From positions 34,434 to 98,433 of the forward strand of contig CAMDLT010000011.1 in assembly GCA_945901855.1 (NCBI GenBank): DNA of 64,000 nt. Reading direction: 5' to 3'. This DNA is from Asaia bogorensis. GTDB lineage: Bacteria; Pseudomonadota; Alphaproteobacteria; CACIAM-22H2. Positions 26,299 through 35,205 of the stretch are shown piece by piece (within the stretch, counting starts at the first letter, position 1; every line of letters starts with the position of its first letter). The notes below the pieces were generated by a model. It did no database searches. It saw only the letters and a list, made by a program, of their open reading frames with translations, and had not been told where the DNA came from. The position numbers were made by a program, and so were the translations under genes.

Positions 26299-26948
26299 AT
26301 CGGTTCGAGCTCGGCGTCCCAATAGAGAAAATCGCGCCAGCTTTCGTGCAGATAATTGGGCGGGAAAGCGCGCCCGTTTTCCTGCAACGAGGCCGAGGTC
26401 GGTTGAATCGGCTTGTGGCGCGGGTACATTTTGGCTTCGGCCGGCAGGCGGCTGCCTTTCACCAGATTGCAGCACGAACAGGCCGTCACGACGTTTTCCC
26501 ACGTCGTCCGCCCGCCGCGCGAACGCGGCACGACATGGTCGAAGGTGAGTTCGGGTGCGGCAAACGCATCGCTGCAATACTGGCATTCGAAGCGATCGCG
26601 CAGAAAGACGTTGAAGCGCGTAAAGGCCGGACGGCGCGCCGCCGGCACGTATTCTTTGAGCGAGATCACCGACGGCAGACGGAATACTTGGCTTGGCGAG
26701 CGGACCACGCGGTCGTATTCCGAGACGACGTTGACGCGATCCTGAAAGACCGCCTTGATCGCGTCCTGCCAGCACCAGACCGAGAGCGGAAAATACGAGA
26801 GCGGGCGAAAATCGGCGTTGAGAACCAAGGCAGGGCAGGCTTGCGCGCGCGATTGCGGGGCGCCCAATTCGGCGAAAGGGATGCGGCGCGGATCCAGCGG
26901 TGCCGGATCCAGTCTTTGCGCCAAAGCCTCGAACGCTTCGCCGTTCAC
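26295..26948 (-). CDS. HNH endonuclease family protein
   Basis: A 217-residue HNH protein. The zinc knuckle cysteines are in CQYCSDAF and CSCCNLVKG, and the HNH core is TFDHVVPRSRGGRTTWENVV. The N-terminal half has ALVLNADFRPLSYFPLSVW, the mark of a widespread chromosomal group in alphaproteobacteria whose target is not known. There is no restriction-modification partner nearby, so it is more likely a housekeeping nuclease than a defence gene. Confidence 0.87.
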   Translation of the reverse strand: MNGEAFEALAQRLDPAPLDPRRIPFAELGAPQSRAQACPALVLNADFRPLSYFPLSVWCWQDAIKAVFQDRVNVVSEYDRVVRSPSQVFRLPSVISLKEYVPAARRPAFTRFNVFLRDRFECQYCSDAFAAPELTFDHVVPRSRGGRTTWENVVTACSCCNLVKGSRLPAEAKMYPRHKPIQPTSASLQENGRAFPPNYLHESWRDFLYWDAELEPI

Positions 26949-27058
26949 GCCTGCCCCTCCGCTTGCCGCTTCGAGAATCGACGTCTAAATGCACCTACTT
27001 TGATAGGCGATCCTGCAATCGAAAGCAATGCGTTGGCCGGTTACAGCCGAATGACATT

Positions 27059-27730
27059 TCAAGCGGCCAGCACGCTCCCGAGGCGCTGGGCCAGAAATTC
27101 GGCGCCCGCTTGCAGGCCCGCTTCGTCGATCGAGTGTGGCAAACCAGGACACGCCAAAGTTTCAACCGCAATGCCAGCGGCGTCGAGTGCGGCGGCGGCT
27201 TCGGCCATGCGCTCGAACGGTACGATCGGGTCGTCGGTGCCGTGCACGAGCAACGCCGGCGGACGCGATTTGGCGGCGGCGCCGAAATTCGCCGCATCGA
27301 CCAGTGCGCCCGAATAGCCGACGACGCCCGCCAAAGCCATCTGGCGGCGCGGCGCCACATAGAGCGACATCATCGTGCCTTGGCTGAACCCGACCAGCGC
27401 CAATCGCTCGGGCGGCAGTTCGAAGCGCTGAAGTTCGGCATCGATAAAGCCGTCGAGAATGGGCGCTGCCGCCGCCACGCCTGCGACCACGCGCGCGGGC
27501 GTGCGATCCAACAGGCTGAACCATTGCCGGCCGTAGGGCGCCATGTCGCACGGGAACGGCGCGTGCGGCGAGACGAACGCCGTGTGCGGCAGCAACCGCG
27601 CCCAGTAGGGGGCAAGCGAGATCAGATCGTTGCCGTCCGCGCCAAGACCGTGCAGCAGCACCACGAGCGAGCGCGGCTTGCCGCCGGCTTGCGGGGCCAC
27701 GCGCGGTCCGTCGAGTTCGAAAAATGCCAT
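27059..27730 (-). CDS. Phospholipase/carboxylesterase family hydrolase
   Basis: A 223-residue alpha/beta hydrolase of the Abhydrolase_2 group. Motifs: VVLLHGLGADGNDLISLAP, VSPHAPFPCD, nucleophile elbow LVGFSQGTMMSLY, acid LLVHGTDDPIVPFERM, and histidine in PGLPHSIDEAG. It hydrolyses short acyl esters. The 26949-27058 gap upstream of the HNH gene contains no gene. Substrate unknown. Confidence 0.9.
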   Translation of the reverse strand: MAFFELDGPRVAPQAGGKPRSLVVLLHGLGADGNDLISLAPYWARLLPHTAFVSPHAPFPCDMAPYGRQWFSLLDRTPARVVAGVAAAAPILDGFIDAELQRFELPPERLALVGFSQGTMMSLYVAPRRQMALAGVVGYSGALVDAANFGAAAKSRPPALLVHGTDDPIVPFERMAEAAAALDAAGIAVETLACPGLPHSIDEAGLQAGAEFLAQRLGSVLAA

Positions 27731-27791
27731 CGGCCATCCCCTTTGTTCGCACTCGATTCCCTAGCCTGCGAGCATGCTAAAGTCGAGACCG

Positions 27792-28625
27792 ATGCTTGCC
27801 ACACGCTTTGCGCCCTCGCCGACCGGCTATCTGCATAGCGGCCACGCTTTTTCGGCGTTGTTCGCCGCGAGGCTGGCGCGCCGGGCGCAGGGCCGTTTCG
27901 TTTTGCGCATCGAAGATATCGATGCGGGCCGCTGCCGCCCCGAATTCGCCGCCGCGATTTTTGAGGATCTCGCTTGGCTGGGCCTTACCTGGGAAACGCC
28001 GGTGCGCTGGCAGTCCCAGCATATGGCCGCCTACCAAGCGGCCCTTGGACGGCTCGAGGCGATGGGCGTGCTCTACAAATGTTTTTGCACGCGCGCCGAC
28101 ATCAAGCGCGAGATCGAGGCCGCCGGCGCCGCCCCGCACGCGGGCGAGCCGCTGTATCCGGGCACGTGCCGCCATCGCGAGCCCCGGGAAAGCGCGGCGC
28201 TTGCAGCATCGGGGATCGCGTACGCGCAGCGCTTGAACCTCGCCGCCGCCTGCCGCATCGCAGGTCCGCTCGAGTGGCACGACCGCGAAGCCGGCACGCA
28301 GATTGCGCGGCCCGAATTGCTGGGCGATATCGTGCTTGCGCGCAAAGAGGTGCCCGCGAGCTACCATCTTTGCGTCGTGCTCGACGACCATTTGCAGCGG
28401 ATCACGCTGGTGACGCGCGGCCAGGACTTGTTCGCGGCCACGCACCTGCACCGCTTGCTGCAAAAGCTTCTCGATCTCGATACGCCCGACTATTGCCACC
28501 ACCGATTGCTGACCGATGCGGGCGGGGCGCGCCTTGCCAAACGCGCCGGTTCGGTGCGTTTGCGCGATCTGCGCGCCGCCGGACAATCGCCCGCCGCGAT
28601 CATTGCGGCGCTTGACCTCAAATAA
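27792..28625 (+). CDS. gluQ: Glutamyl-Q tRNA(Asp) synthetase
   Basis: A truncated GluRS-like enzyme of 277 residues without an anticodon domain. It has TRFAPSPTGYLHSGHAFSAL (HIGH motif as HSGH), LRIEDIDAGRCRPEF, a zinc site in YKCFCTRADI and YPGTCRHRE, and the KMSKS region degenerated to RLAKRAGS. It attaches glutamate to queuosine of tRNA-Asp. ATG 27792 is preferred (GAG upstream); ATG 27774 is possible. Confidence 0.93.
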   Translation: MLATRFAPSPTGYLHSGHAFSALFAARLARRAQGRFVLRIEDIDAGRCRPEFAAAIFEDLAWLGLTWETPVRWQSQHMAAYQAALGRLEAMGVLYKCFCTRADIKREIEAAGAAPHAGEPLYPGTCRHREPRESAALAASGIAYAQRLNLAAACRIAGPLEWHDREAGTQIARPELLGDIVLARKEVPASYHLCVVLDDHLQRITLVTRGQDLFAATHLHRLLQKLLDLDTPDYCHHRLLTDAGGARLAKRAGSVRLRDLRAAGQSPAAIIAALDLK

Positions 28626-28675
28626 TTTGACTTTTGCTAAAATTAAATACAAATTGATATTTAGAGGGTCAAACC

Positions 28676-28810
28676 GTGACAGATCTTTTCATCATCTTGG
28701 CGGTTTATACGTTGCTCGCATTCGCTTTGGACGCGGCAGTGAGCCTTGTGGACCGGCTGTTCGATCGGGTCGGACGCATCGAGGCGCGTCTGCGTCGCCC
28801 AGCCCCGTAA
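28676..28810 (+). CDS. Small one-helix membrane protein, 44 residues
   Basis: A GTG-started frame with AGAGGG about 8 nt upstream. It begins TDLFIILAVYTLLAFALDAA, one strong transmembrane helix, then a basic amphipathic tail (VDRLFDRVGRIEARLRR). It follows gluQ by 50 bp, after an AT-rich segment with a TTGACT at 28627 that may be a promoter. No family is recognised; it looks like a genuine small membrane protein. Confidence 0.6.
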   Translation: MTDLFIILAVYTLLAFALDAAVSLVDRLFDRVGRIEARLRRPAP

Positions 28811-28868
28811 GCTGGACCCATAGGTTACTTCGGGTTTCGGTAGGCGACACCTGCAACATATTCTTTAT

Positions 28869-28997
28869 TCAATCGAAACAGTTGCTTGACCAAATTAAGC
28901 GACCAAGTGACGGAAAAATTTTTCGGTCGCCTATTCGGGCATGATTTGGCAACACGCCACCGTCTGCCGAAACGGCGATGTTTTTTCGCTTCACCAT
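28869..28997 (-). CDS. Possible 42-residue small ORF
   Basis: A frame from ATG 28997 to TGA 28869. The bases across its start (28990-29007) are identical over 18 nt to those of the small ORF at 1549 on the plus strand. The peptide begins MVK and ends with KIF and GRL near the C-terminus, as the other does. A perfect 8-bp palindrome lies 15-31 bp upstream. No Shine-Dalgarno is evident. Repeated start sequence plus similar peptide ends suggest a small gene or regulatory element, unproven. Confidence 0.35.
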   Translation of the reverse strand: MVKRKNIAVSADGGVLPNHARIGDRKIFPSLGRLIWSSNCFD

Positions 28998-29011
28998 GTC
29001 AAACAGCAAGT

Positions 29012-29028
29012 TAAGGCAAATTGCCTTA
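29012..29028. promoter_or_regulatory. Palindrome upstream of the small ORF
   Basis: TAAGGCAA and TTGCCTTA flank a single A, an 8-bp perfect inverted repeat. It is 15 bp before the start of the minus-strand small ORF and looks like an operator. The AT-rich segment around it (29000-29050) would suit a promoter. Confidence 0.45.
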
Positions 29029-29311
29029 GTTAAGATTTTAAACTTTATGGGTTGTTCCGTCAAGCGGCCTGCGCTTGCGACCAAAACAGCATGCGTGCCC
29101 CCATCGGCACGTCGCAACCGGGCGAGCGCCGCATCGCGGCATGGCCGATCCGCCCGAAAAATCCGCCGGCAATTTCGGCGCGCAATGTTGGTCGCAGTCA
29201 AGTCTTTGCGGCCCTTTACCGCTTTGAAAACTTCGCAATTTTTTGCAGCGCCATGGATCGTCTTCCCCTATGATCTGCGCTTCTCAAATGCTGCCTTTTG
29301 ACGAGCGCCCC
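29029..29311. other. Intergenic stretch, no gene seen
   Basis: Together with 28811-29028 this makes a 500-bp gap between two plus-strand genes. Short frames exist on both strands but none has a convincing start or recognisable product. Base composition is lower in GC near 29000-29060 and normal afterwards. The right part should hold the promoter of the next gene. Confidence 0.5.
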
Positions 29312-29656
29312 ATGACCAATCCCGCCGCCCCGCCGCCCGGCAGCCCCCCCGACGCAGCGCTTGCCGCGACCCCGGCATTCGATGTGCCGGAGGGCATGAT
29401 TTATGTCGGCGCCAACTCGGTCGCGCGCTGGTTCATCGAACTCGGGTTCAGCGAGGGCAAACCCTGCCTGCTGGCGAGACAAGTTTTTGTCGATGCGCCA
29501 AAAACCGAGTCGGCGATCACGCGCCAGCTCGCCGCTGGCCGGATTTTCTTTTCATTGAAGCAGCTCGAGATGCTGATGAACATCCGCCACCATATCGAGG
29601 TGACGATGCCCGACTACGAACGCGTGCGCATCGCGGCCCATTTGGGCAGTCGCTGA
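29312..29656 (+). CDS. Conserved-looking hypothetical protein
   Basis: A 114-residue protein from ATG 29312 (the frame extends to 29243 but less plausibly). The N-terminus is Pro/Ala-rich; the rest has a compact globular pattern: FDVPEGMIYVGANSVARWF, CLLARQVFVDAP, and LEMLMNIRHHIEVTMP. No catalytic motif is seen and no family is recognised. It precedes the DUF3750 gene by 14 bp and may share its transcript. Confidence 0.65.
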   Translation: MTNPAAPPPGSPPDAALAATPAFDVPEGMIYVGANSVARWFIELGFSEGKPCLLARQVFVDAPKTESAITRQLAAGRIFFSLKQLEMLMNIRHHIEVTMPDYERVRIAAHLGSR

Positions 29657-29670
29657 CGCGCCGGGCAACC

Positions 29671-30453
29671 ATGGGCCAGGCACCAATGCGACGGGCCCTG
29701 AAGCGCATCGGCTCCGTGCTGGCGATTTTGCTGGCTGGTCCGTTTGCCGTGTTCGTTTCGGGCACGACGCTGGGGCAGGATTGGCGCACCGCCAGCCGCG
29801 CCAGCATGGGCATAGCGCCGCTGGCATTCGAAACGCCGCAGGCCATGGTGCATGTCTATGGCGCGCGCGCGCTGAGCTGGCGCGGCGTCTTTGGCGTGCA
29901 TAGTTGGATCGCGGTCAAGCCAACAAACGCGCCGGAATGGACGAGCTACGAGCTGATCGGCTGGCGGGCGCTGCGCGGCGGCGACGGTTTGGTCGTAACA
30001 AACGGTCCGCCCGACCGCCGCTGGTTCGGCGCCGAGCCCGAGCTTTACGCCGAACTGACAGGTCCTGGCACCGATGCGGTCATTGCGCGCATCGTGGCGG
30101 CGGCCGAAGCCTACCCCTACCGGCGCAGCTACACATTGTGGCCGGGGCCGAATTCCAACACCTTCACCGCCATGGCCGCGCGCGCAGCCTCCGAGCTCAA
30201 GCTCGATCTGCCGCCGACCGCCATCGGCAAGGACTATCTGGGCGGCGACGTGTTTGCCGCCGCAGCGACGAGCGGAACAGGCGTGCAAGTCTCGTTCTGG
30301 GGCTTGCTGGGGCTGACGGCCGCCAGCGAGGAAGGGCTGGAGGTCAATATCGCCGGCCTCACCTTCGGGCTCGATCCGCTGGGCTTGGCCGTGAAGCTGC
30401 CCGGCATCGGCCGCATCGGCGCTGCCCGCGACACGCAGCGCACGGCCGAGTAG
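29671..30453 (+). CDS. DUF3750 protein
   Basis: A 260-residue protein with one N-terminal membrane helix (about residues 10-30). The main part carries VYGARALSWRGVFGVHSWIA, YELIGWRALRGGDG, YPYRRSYTLWPGPNSNTF, and FWGLLGLTAASEEGLEVNI, the DUF3750 pattern. The HxW and N-S-N-T-F features resemble a hydrolase or amidase scaffold with unknown activity. It faces the periplasm by topology. ATG 29686 is an alternative start. Confidence 0.8.
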   Translation: MGQAPMRRALKRIGSVLAILLAGPFAVFVSGTTLGQDWRTASRASMGIAPLAFETPQAMVHVYGARALSWRGVFGVHSWIAVKPTNAPEWTSYELIGWRALRGGDGLVVTNGPPDRRWFGAEPELYAELTGPGTDAVIARIVAAAEAYPYRRSYTLWPGPNSNTFTAMAARAASELKLDLPPTAIGKDYLGGDVFAAAATSGTGVQVSFWGLLGLTAASEEGLEVNIAGLTFGLDPLGLAVKLPGIGRIGAARDTQRTAE

Positions 30454-30482
30454 TCGCGCTCGCAAGAGCGGCAAAATTCGAC

Positions 30483-31634
30483 CTACGCCCGCAACGCGCC
30501 CAGCAGCGCGTTCAGCAATTTGATGCCCTGCGGCGTGGCGGCCAGCCCCGTCGGCGTGCGCTTCAAAAATCCGTCGCGCAGCATGCGCGCCACGCGCTCG
30601 GGCGCCAGCGCTTCCGGGCTTTCAAGTGCCGTTCCCGTGACACGTTCGAACCGAGCGGCGTCGATACCCTCGCTCAGACGCAAACCCATCATCAAGGCCT
30701 CGTCGATCTGCGTCGAGCGCGCGAGCTTGGTTTGCTCGGCCGTGGCATGGCCAAGTGCGGCCACTTGGGCAAGCCAGGTTTCGGGCGCTTTGGCTTGGCG
30801 CGTCGCGTGGCGTTCGCCATCGACAACAATACGCCCATGCGCCCCCGGCCCCACGCCGACATAATCTTCGTAACGCCAATAGACCAGATTGTGGCGCGAT
30901 TCTTGGCCCGGCTTGGCGTAGTTCGACACCTCGTAGGGCGGCAGGCCTGCGGCAGTCAAAATTTCGTTGGTGATGTCGAAAAGCCGCTCTTGCGTCTCTT
31001 CGTTCGGCAAGACCAGGTCGCCGCGATCGTGCAGGGTTTTGAACTGCGTGCCCTGTTCGATCGTCAGCTGGTAGAGCGACAGATGCGCAGGCTGCAGCGC
31101 CAGCGCCTGGCGCAGTTCGGCCGTCCACTCGGTTTCGCTCTGTTCGGGCCGCGCATAGATAAGGTCGAAGGAAAACCGCCCGAAAAGCGCTGCCGCATGG
31201 TCGATGGCGCGGCGCGCCTCGCGCGCATCGTGGCCGCGCCCCAAAAATTTGAGATCGCGGTCGTTGAACGCCTGCACGCCGATCGACAGCCGGTTGATGC
31301 CCGCCGCCTTGAACGCGGCAAAACGCGCCGATTCGGACGAGTTCGGATTGGCTTCGAGCGTAATTTCGGGCTCGGCCGCGATCGGCCAGCGCATGGCGAT
31401 CTGGCCCAGCACCGCTTCGACCAGACGCGGCGCCATCAAGGACGGCGTGCCGCCGCCAAAAAACACCGACGTCACGGTCTTGCCGGGCGTCAGCGCCGCG
31501 TAATGGTCGATCTCGCGCAGCAGCGCGTCTTTCCAGGCGTCGGCATCGACCGTGTCGCGCACATGGCTGTTGAAATCGCAATACGGGCATTTCGATTTGC
31601 AGAACGGCCAATGGACATAGACGGCAAAGCTCAT
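30483..31634 (-). CDS. hemW: HemW, radical SAM heme chaperone
   Basis: A 383-residue radical SAM protein. The cluster motif is Cys12, Cys16, Cys19 ([15 protein letters not shown]), followed by [19 protein letters not shown], and [20 protein letters not shown]. HemW carries heme to respiratory enzymes and is related to, but distinct from, HemN. Start ATG 31634 overlaps the rdgB stop by four bases. The order rph-rdgB-hemW is common in alphaproteobacteria. Confidence 0.93.
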   Translation of the reverse strand: MSFAVYVHWPFCKSKCPYCDFNSHVRDTVDADAWKDALLREIDHYAALTPGKTVTSVFFGGGTPSLMAPRLVEAVLGQIAMRWPIAAEPEITLEANPNSSESARFAAFKAAGINRLSIGVQAFNDRDLKFLGRGHDAREARRAIDHAAALFGRFSFDLIYARPEQSETEWTAELRQALALQPAHLSLYQLTIEQGTQFKTLHDRGDLVLPNEETQERLFDITNEILTAAGLPPYEVSNYAKPGQESRHNLVYWRYEDYVGVGPGAHGRIVVDGERHATRQAKAPETWLAQVAALGHATAEQTKLARSTQIDEALMMGLRLSEGIDAARFERVTGTALESPEALAPERVARMLRDGFLKRTPTGLAATPQGIKLLNALLGALRA

Positions 31635-32275
31635 GCGCCGACCAGGCACGCGGTCTTGAATTTTTCGAACGCGACGGCGCGATGGCTTATTGCGTGTTTG
31701 TCGGCCGGGTCCATCTCGGCGAAGGTCTGCGAATGGCCGTGCGGCACGAACATCGGATCGTAGCCGAAGCCGCGCGCCCCGCGCGGCGGCCATACGAGCG
31801 TGCCTTGCACTTCGCCCCGGAAAATCTCGACATGGCCGTCGGGCCAAGCAAGCGCAAGCACCGCCACAAAATGCGCGCGCCGGTCGCCTGCACCGTCGAG
31901 GGCCGCTTCGACCATGCGCATCGCGCGCATCCAGTCGCGCTTGGGACCCGCCCAGTTCGCCGTATAGACGCCAGGATCCCCGAAGAGCGCATCGACGCAC
32001 AGACCGCTGTCGTCGGCAAGGGCGGGCAGGCCCGTGGCTTTGCACGCATGATGCGCCTTCAGCGCTGCGTTCGCCTCGAAGGTTGTGCCGGTCTCGTCGG
32101 GCTCGGACACGCCGAGCGCGCCCGCCGACACGCATTCGAGGCCGAAGGGGCGCAATAGTTCGGCGATCTCGACAAGCTTGCCTTTGTTGTGCGTGGCGAT
32201 GACGAGTTTGTCGCCGCCTGGTTTGCCGCTGGCAAGCTTGTCGGGGCGAAGCTTGCGCGCGGCTAGACCGTCCAT
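31631..32275 (-). CDS. rdgB: RdgB, XTP/dITP pyrophosphatase
   Basis: A 214-residue Ham1-family enzyme that removes deaminated purine nucleotides. After about 20 extra residues the family sequence is clear: [56 protein letters not shown], and [10 protein letters not shown]. Its start (32275) lies 13 bp inside the rph 3' end. A shorter N-terminus starting nearer the family sequence is possible. Confidence 0.94.
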   Translation of the reverse strand: MDGLAARKLRPDKLASGKPGGDKLVIATHNKGKLVEIAELLRPFGLECVSAGALGVSEPDETGTTFEANAALKAHHACKATGLPALADDSGLCVDALFGDPGVYTANWAGPKRDWMRAMRMVEAALDGAGDRRAHFVAVLALAWPDGHVEIFRGEVQGTLVWPPRGARGFGYDPMFVPHGHSQTFAEMDPADKHAISHRAVAFEKFKTACLVGA

Positions 32276-32988
32276 TTCGCGATCGCCTGTTTTTGGAGGA
32301 CGACAAGTTCGCCCACACCCTTGCGCGCGAGGGCCAGCATCGCCAGCAATTGCGCCTCGTCGAACGGGTCGCGCTCGGCCGTGCCCTGCACTTCGACGAG
32401 CTTGCCCGAGCCGGTCATCACGAAATTGGCATCGACCTCGCACGCCGAATCCTCGACATAGTCGAGATCGAGCACGCTGTTGCCCTTCGAAATGCCGCAC
32501 GAGATCGCCGCGACATGCTCGCGGATCGGCAGGCTTTTGAGGCCCTTGGCTTTGACGAGCGGATAGATCGCCTGATGCAGCGCAACCCAAGCGCCCGTGA
32601 TCGCGGCCGTGCGCGTGCCGCCATCGGCTTGCAGCACGTCGGCGTCGATCTTGATCTGGCGTTCGCCGAGCACAGCCATGTCGCAGACCGAGCGCAAGGC
32701 GCGGCCGATCAGGCGCTGGATTTCCTGCGTGCGGCCCGATTGTTTGCCGCGCGCGGCTTCGCGGTCGGTGCGCGTGTGGGTGGAGCGCGGCAGCATGCCG
32801 TATTCGGCCGTCACCCACCCTTGGCCGGAGTTGCGCAAAAACGGCGGCACTTTTTCTTCGAGCGAGGCCGTGACCAGCACGTGCGTGTCGCCAAAGCGCA
32901 CGAGGCACGAACCCTCGGCATGTTTGGCGTAGCCAGGCTCAAGGCTGACGGCGCGCATTTGATCGGCAGACCGGCCCGAAGGACGCAT
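32263..32988 (-). CDS. rph: RNase PH
   Basis: A 241-residue phosphorolytic 3'-5' exonuclease that trims tRNA 3' ends. It begins [20 protein letters not shown] and contains [58 protein letters not shown], and DFDEAQ-type catalytic residues ([20 protein letters not shown]). Start ATG 32988. In related genomes it is divergent from hrcA; here an OLD-family gene lies between. Confidence 0.96.
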   Translation of the reverse strand: MRPSGRSADQMRAVSLEPGYAKHAEGSCLVRFGDTHVLVTASLEEKVPPFLRNSGQGWVTAEYGMLPRSTHTRTDREAARGKQSGRTQEIQRLIGRALRSVCDMAVLGERQIKIDADVLQADGGTRTAAITGAWVALHQAIYPLVKAKGLKSLPIREHVAAISCGISKGNSVLDLDYVEDSACEVDANFVMTGSGKLVEVQGTAERDPFDEAQLLAMLALARKGVGELVVLQKQAIAKWTV

Positions 32989-33200
32989 GGGGATTCTCTT
33001 TTCTGGGTTGGGGCGCAAGAACGGGCGGACCTTAGAAGGCGGCGCGGGCAAGGGCAAGGCGCGTTTAGGTCAGAATCTCCATTCTCGAAGTGCGGTAATA
33101 GGGCTCCGCTAACCTGCGCTTAAATGGCACGATTCTCGAGTACTATTGTATGGTTGTGTTTTTTAATTATTATGCTAGTCTTAGCGGGCGGGAGAAAAAG

Positions 33201-35144
33201 ATGAGAATTGAGACTTTAAAGATCAAAAACTTCAGAGCCTTCGCCTCTGTTGAAATTCCGTTCGACGCATATACAAGATTCGTTGGCCCAAACGGAGCCG
33301 GAAAGTCTACTGCGCTCTACGCTTTAAACATCTTTTTCAGATATGTCGAAAACTCTACGACCGACGTCACTAGATTGACCGCAGAAGACTTTCACTGCAA
33401 AAATACAAAAGAGCCTATCGAAATTACGGTCACGTTCACTGAATTAAGCACCGAAGCAAAGATTGATTTCAGCGATTATGTGCGGCAAGACAAGTTGATA
33501 ATTACAGCGTCAGCGACCTTTGATAGTCAAAAGGGTTTTGCGGAAGTAAAGCAATATGGGCAACGCTTAGGCATGCCCGTGTTTAAAGAGTTTTTTAAAA
33601 GATATGGCGATAACGCTAAAATTGTAGAACTCAGGGAATCCTACAACCGCGCTAGATCAACCTGCGTTGAATTGCCAGATGAGAAGACGAAGGATGCAAT
33701 GGCGGAGGCCCTGCAGAAGTACGAACGCCAGCATCCAGAAGTTTGCGAAACAATTCCAAGTGAAGATGCTTTCTACGGCGTTTCACGCGGCGCAAATCTA
33801 TTAGCAAAGTATGTTCAATGGGTTTATGTACCAGCCGTGAAAGATGCATCCGCAGAGCAATTCGAAACAAAGGGGTCGTCGGTATCAAAACTACTACTGA
33901 GAGCTGTTAAGGCAAAGACCAATGTGCAGGCTGAGGTAACGCGCCTTCGCGAGGCATCAGAGACATCTTACCGCAACATCTTGCACGAGAATCAAAGCGC
34001 CTTAGACTCTATATCCGAGGGATTACAAAGAAAATTACTCAACTGGGCTCACCCAGATGCATCTGTCCGTTTAGCTTGGCGTGAGGATGCTGATCGTTTT
34101 GTTAAGCTCGATGATCCGACGGCTAGGGTGTTCATTCGGGAGAATGAATTTGAGGGCGAACTTGCACGATTTGGACATGGCCTACAAAGGTCCTACCTAC
34201 TAGCGCTGCTCCACGAAATTGCGGTTGCCGATGATGGCGGTCTCACGGGTGATGTTGATCAATCGACACTTATTCTTGGCATTGAAGAACCAGAGCTTTT
34301 TCAGCATCCCCCGCAAGTACGGCATTTAAGTTCTGTTCTTTCAAAGCTCTCAGCACGTGCTCAGATCCTGATTACAACACATAGTCCGCTTTTCATTTCA
34401 GGGCAGGATTTTGAAGCTGTTAGGTTCATACGAAAAGTCGCCAGTCGTGTTTCAACGTCATCAAGAATTACCTTCGCCGATGTTGCCGCCGAATACTTGC
34501 GACACGTTGGTGAGCAAATTCGGACACCGTCTGGCTCAATGGCTAAAATTCATCAAGCCTTACAACCTAGTTTAAGTGAGATGTTCTTCACGCGTTGCCT
34601 CGTCCTAGTAGAGGGCCTGGAAGACATTGCCTACCTCACCTCGTATGCGCTGCTCTCGGGGCAGGACGAAATCCTGCGTGCCGCAGGCGTGCACTTCGTT
34701 CCAACAAACAAAAAAAGTGAAATGATTCAGCCGTTACTTATTGCTACTCGTCTCGGGATACCTGTGTTTGCAGTTTTCGATTCAGACGCGGCCAAGCCAG
34801 AGCGGAATGGAAATGGAAGTCGAAACAAAGCTAAAAAAGACAATAAGGCCCTTCTGTCCATTTCTGGGTTTCCAAAGGAGAACCCGCTTCCTAAAAATGA
34901 TGTCTGGAAAGACAATCTTATAATGTGGGCCGATGATATCGGTTCTGTTGTGAAAAAAGATGCTGGTGAAGCCTGGAGTCGTCACCTTGACTTGGTTCGC
35001 TCAGAGCTTGGGCATGTTAAAGATCTTGAGAAAAATATGATTTGCATTGGACGAACGATGGCCTGTTGCTGGGATGATGGCCAAAGGTTTGAGACACTTG
35101 AAAAAGCCATCAAAGCAATAATTAGATTTGCACAGCCAGCCTAG
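33201..35144 (+). CDS. OLD-family ATPase/TOPRIM nuclease
   Basis: A 647-residue protein from ATG 33201 (GGGAG just upstream; ATG 33150 would add 17 residues). N-terminal ABC/SMC ATPase: MRIETLKIKNFRAF, Walker A GPNGAGKST at residues 29-37, a signature-like FGHGLQRSYLLALL, Walker B LILGIEEPELFQHP, and a switch ITTHSP. C-terminal TOPRIM with Glu471 (LVLVEGLEDIAYL) and Asp527/Asp529 (VFDSDA), both intact. OLD proteins degrade DNA and several act against phages. The gene and its flanks are clearly more AT-rich than the surroundings, indicating transfer. It interrupts the rph-hrcA junction. Confidence 0.9.
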   Translation: MRIETLKIKNFRAFASVEIPFDAYTRFVGPNGAGKSTALYALNIFFRYVENSTTDVTRLTAEDFHCKNTKEPIEITVTFTELSTEAKIDFSDYVRQDKLIITASATFDSQKGFAEVKQYGQRLGMPVFKEFFKRYGDNAKIVELRESYNRARSTCVELPDEKTKDAMAEALQKYERQHPEVCETIPSEDAFYGVSRGANLLAKYVQWVYVPAVKDASAEQFETKGSSVSKLLLRAVKAKTNVQAEVTRLREASETSYRNILHENQSALDSISEGLQRKLLNWAHPDASVRLAWREDADRFVKLDDPTARVFIRENEFEGELARFGHGLQRSYLLALLHEIAVADDGGLTGDVDQSTLILGIEEPELFQHPPQVRHLSSVLSKLSARAQILITTHSPLFISGQDFEAVRFIRKVASRVSTSSRITFADVAAEYLRHVGEQIRTPSGSMAKIHQALQPSLSEMFFTRCLVLVEGLEDIAYLTSYALLSGQDEILRAAGVHFVPTNKKSEMIQPLLIATRLGIPVFAVFDSDAAKPERNGNGSRNKAKKDNKALLSISGFPKENPLPKNDVWKDNLIMWADDIGSVVKKDAGEAWSRHLDLVRSELGHVKDLEKNMICIGRTMACCWDDGQRFETLEKAIKAIIRFAQPA

Positions 35145-35205
35145 TTCATAGCGTTTAGCCGCTCATCCGTTGACTCCGGCCGCAGCACGTGACTAGCCTT
35201 GTTGT

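Noticed and set aside
26295..26948. HNH protein as part of a restriction system
   Set aside because: No methylase or other defence gene is close, and the N-terminal pattern is that of a common chromosomal group.
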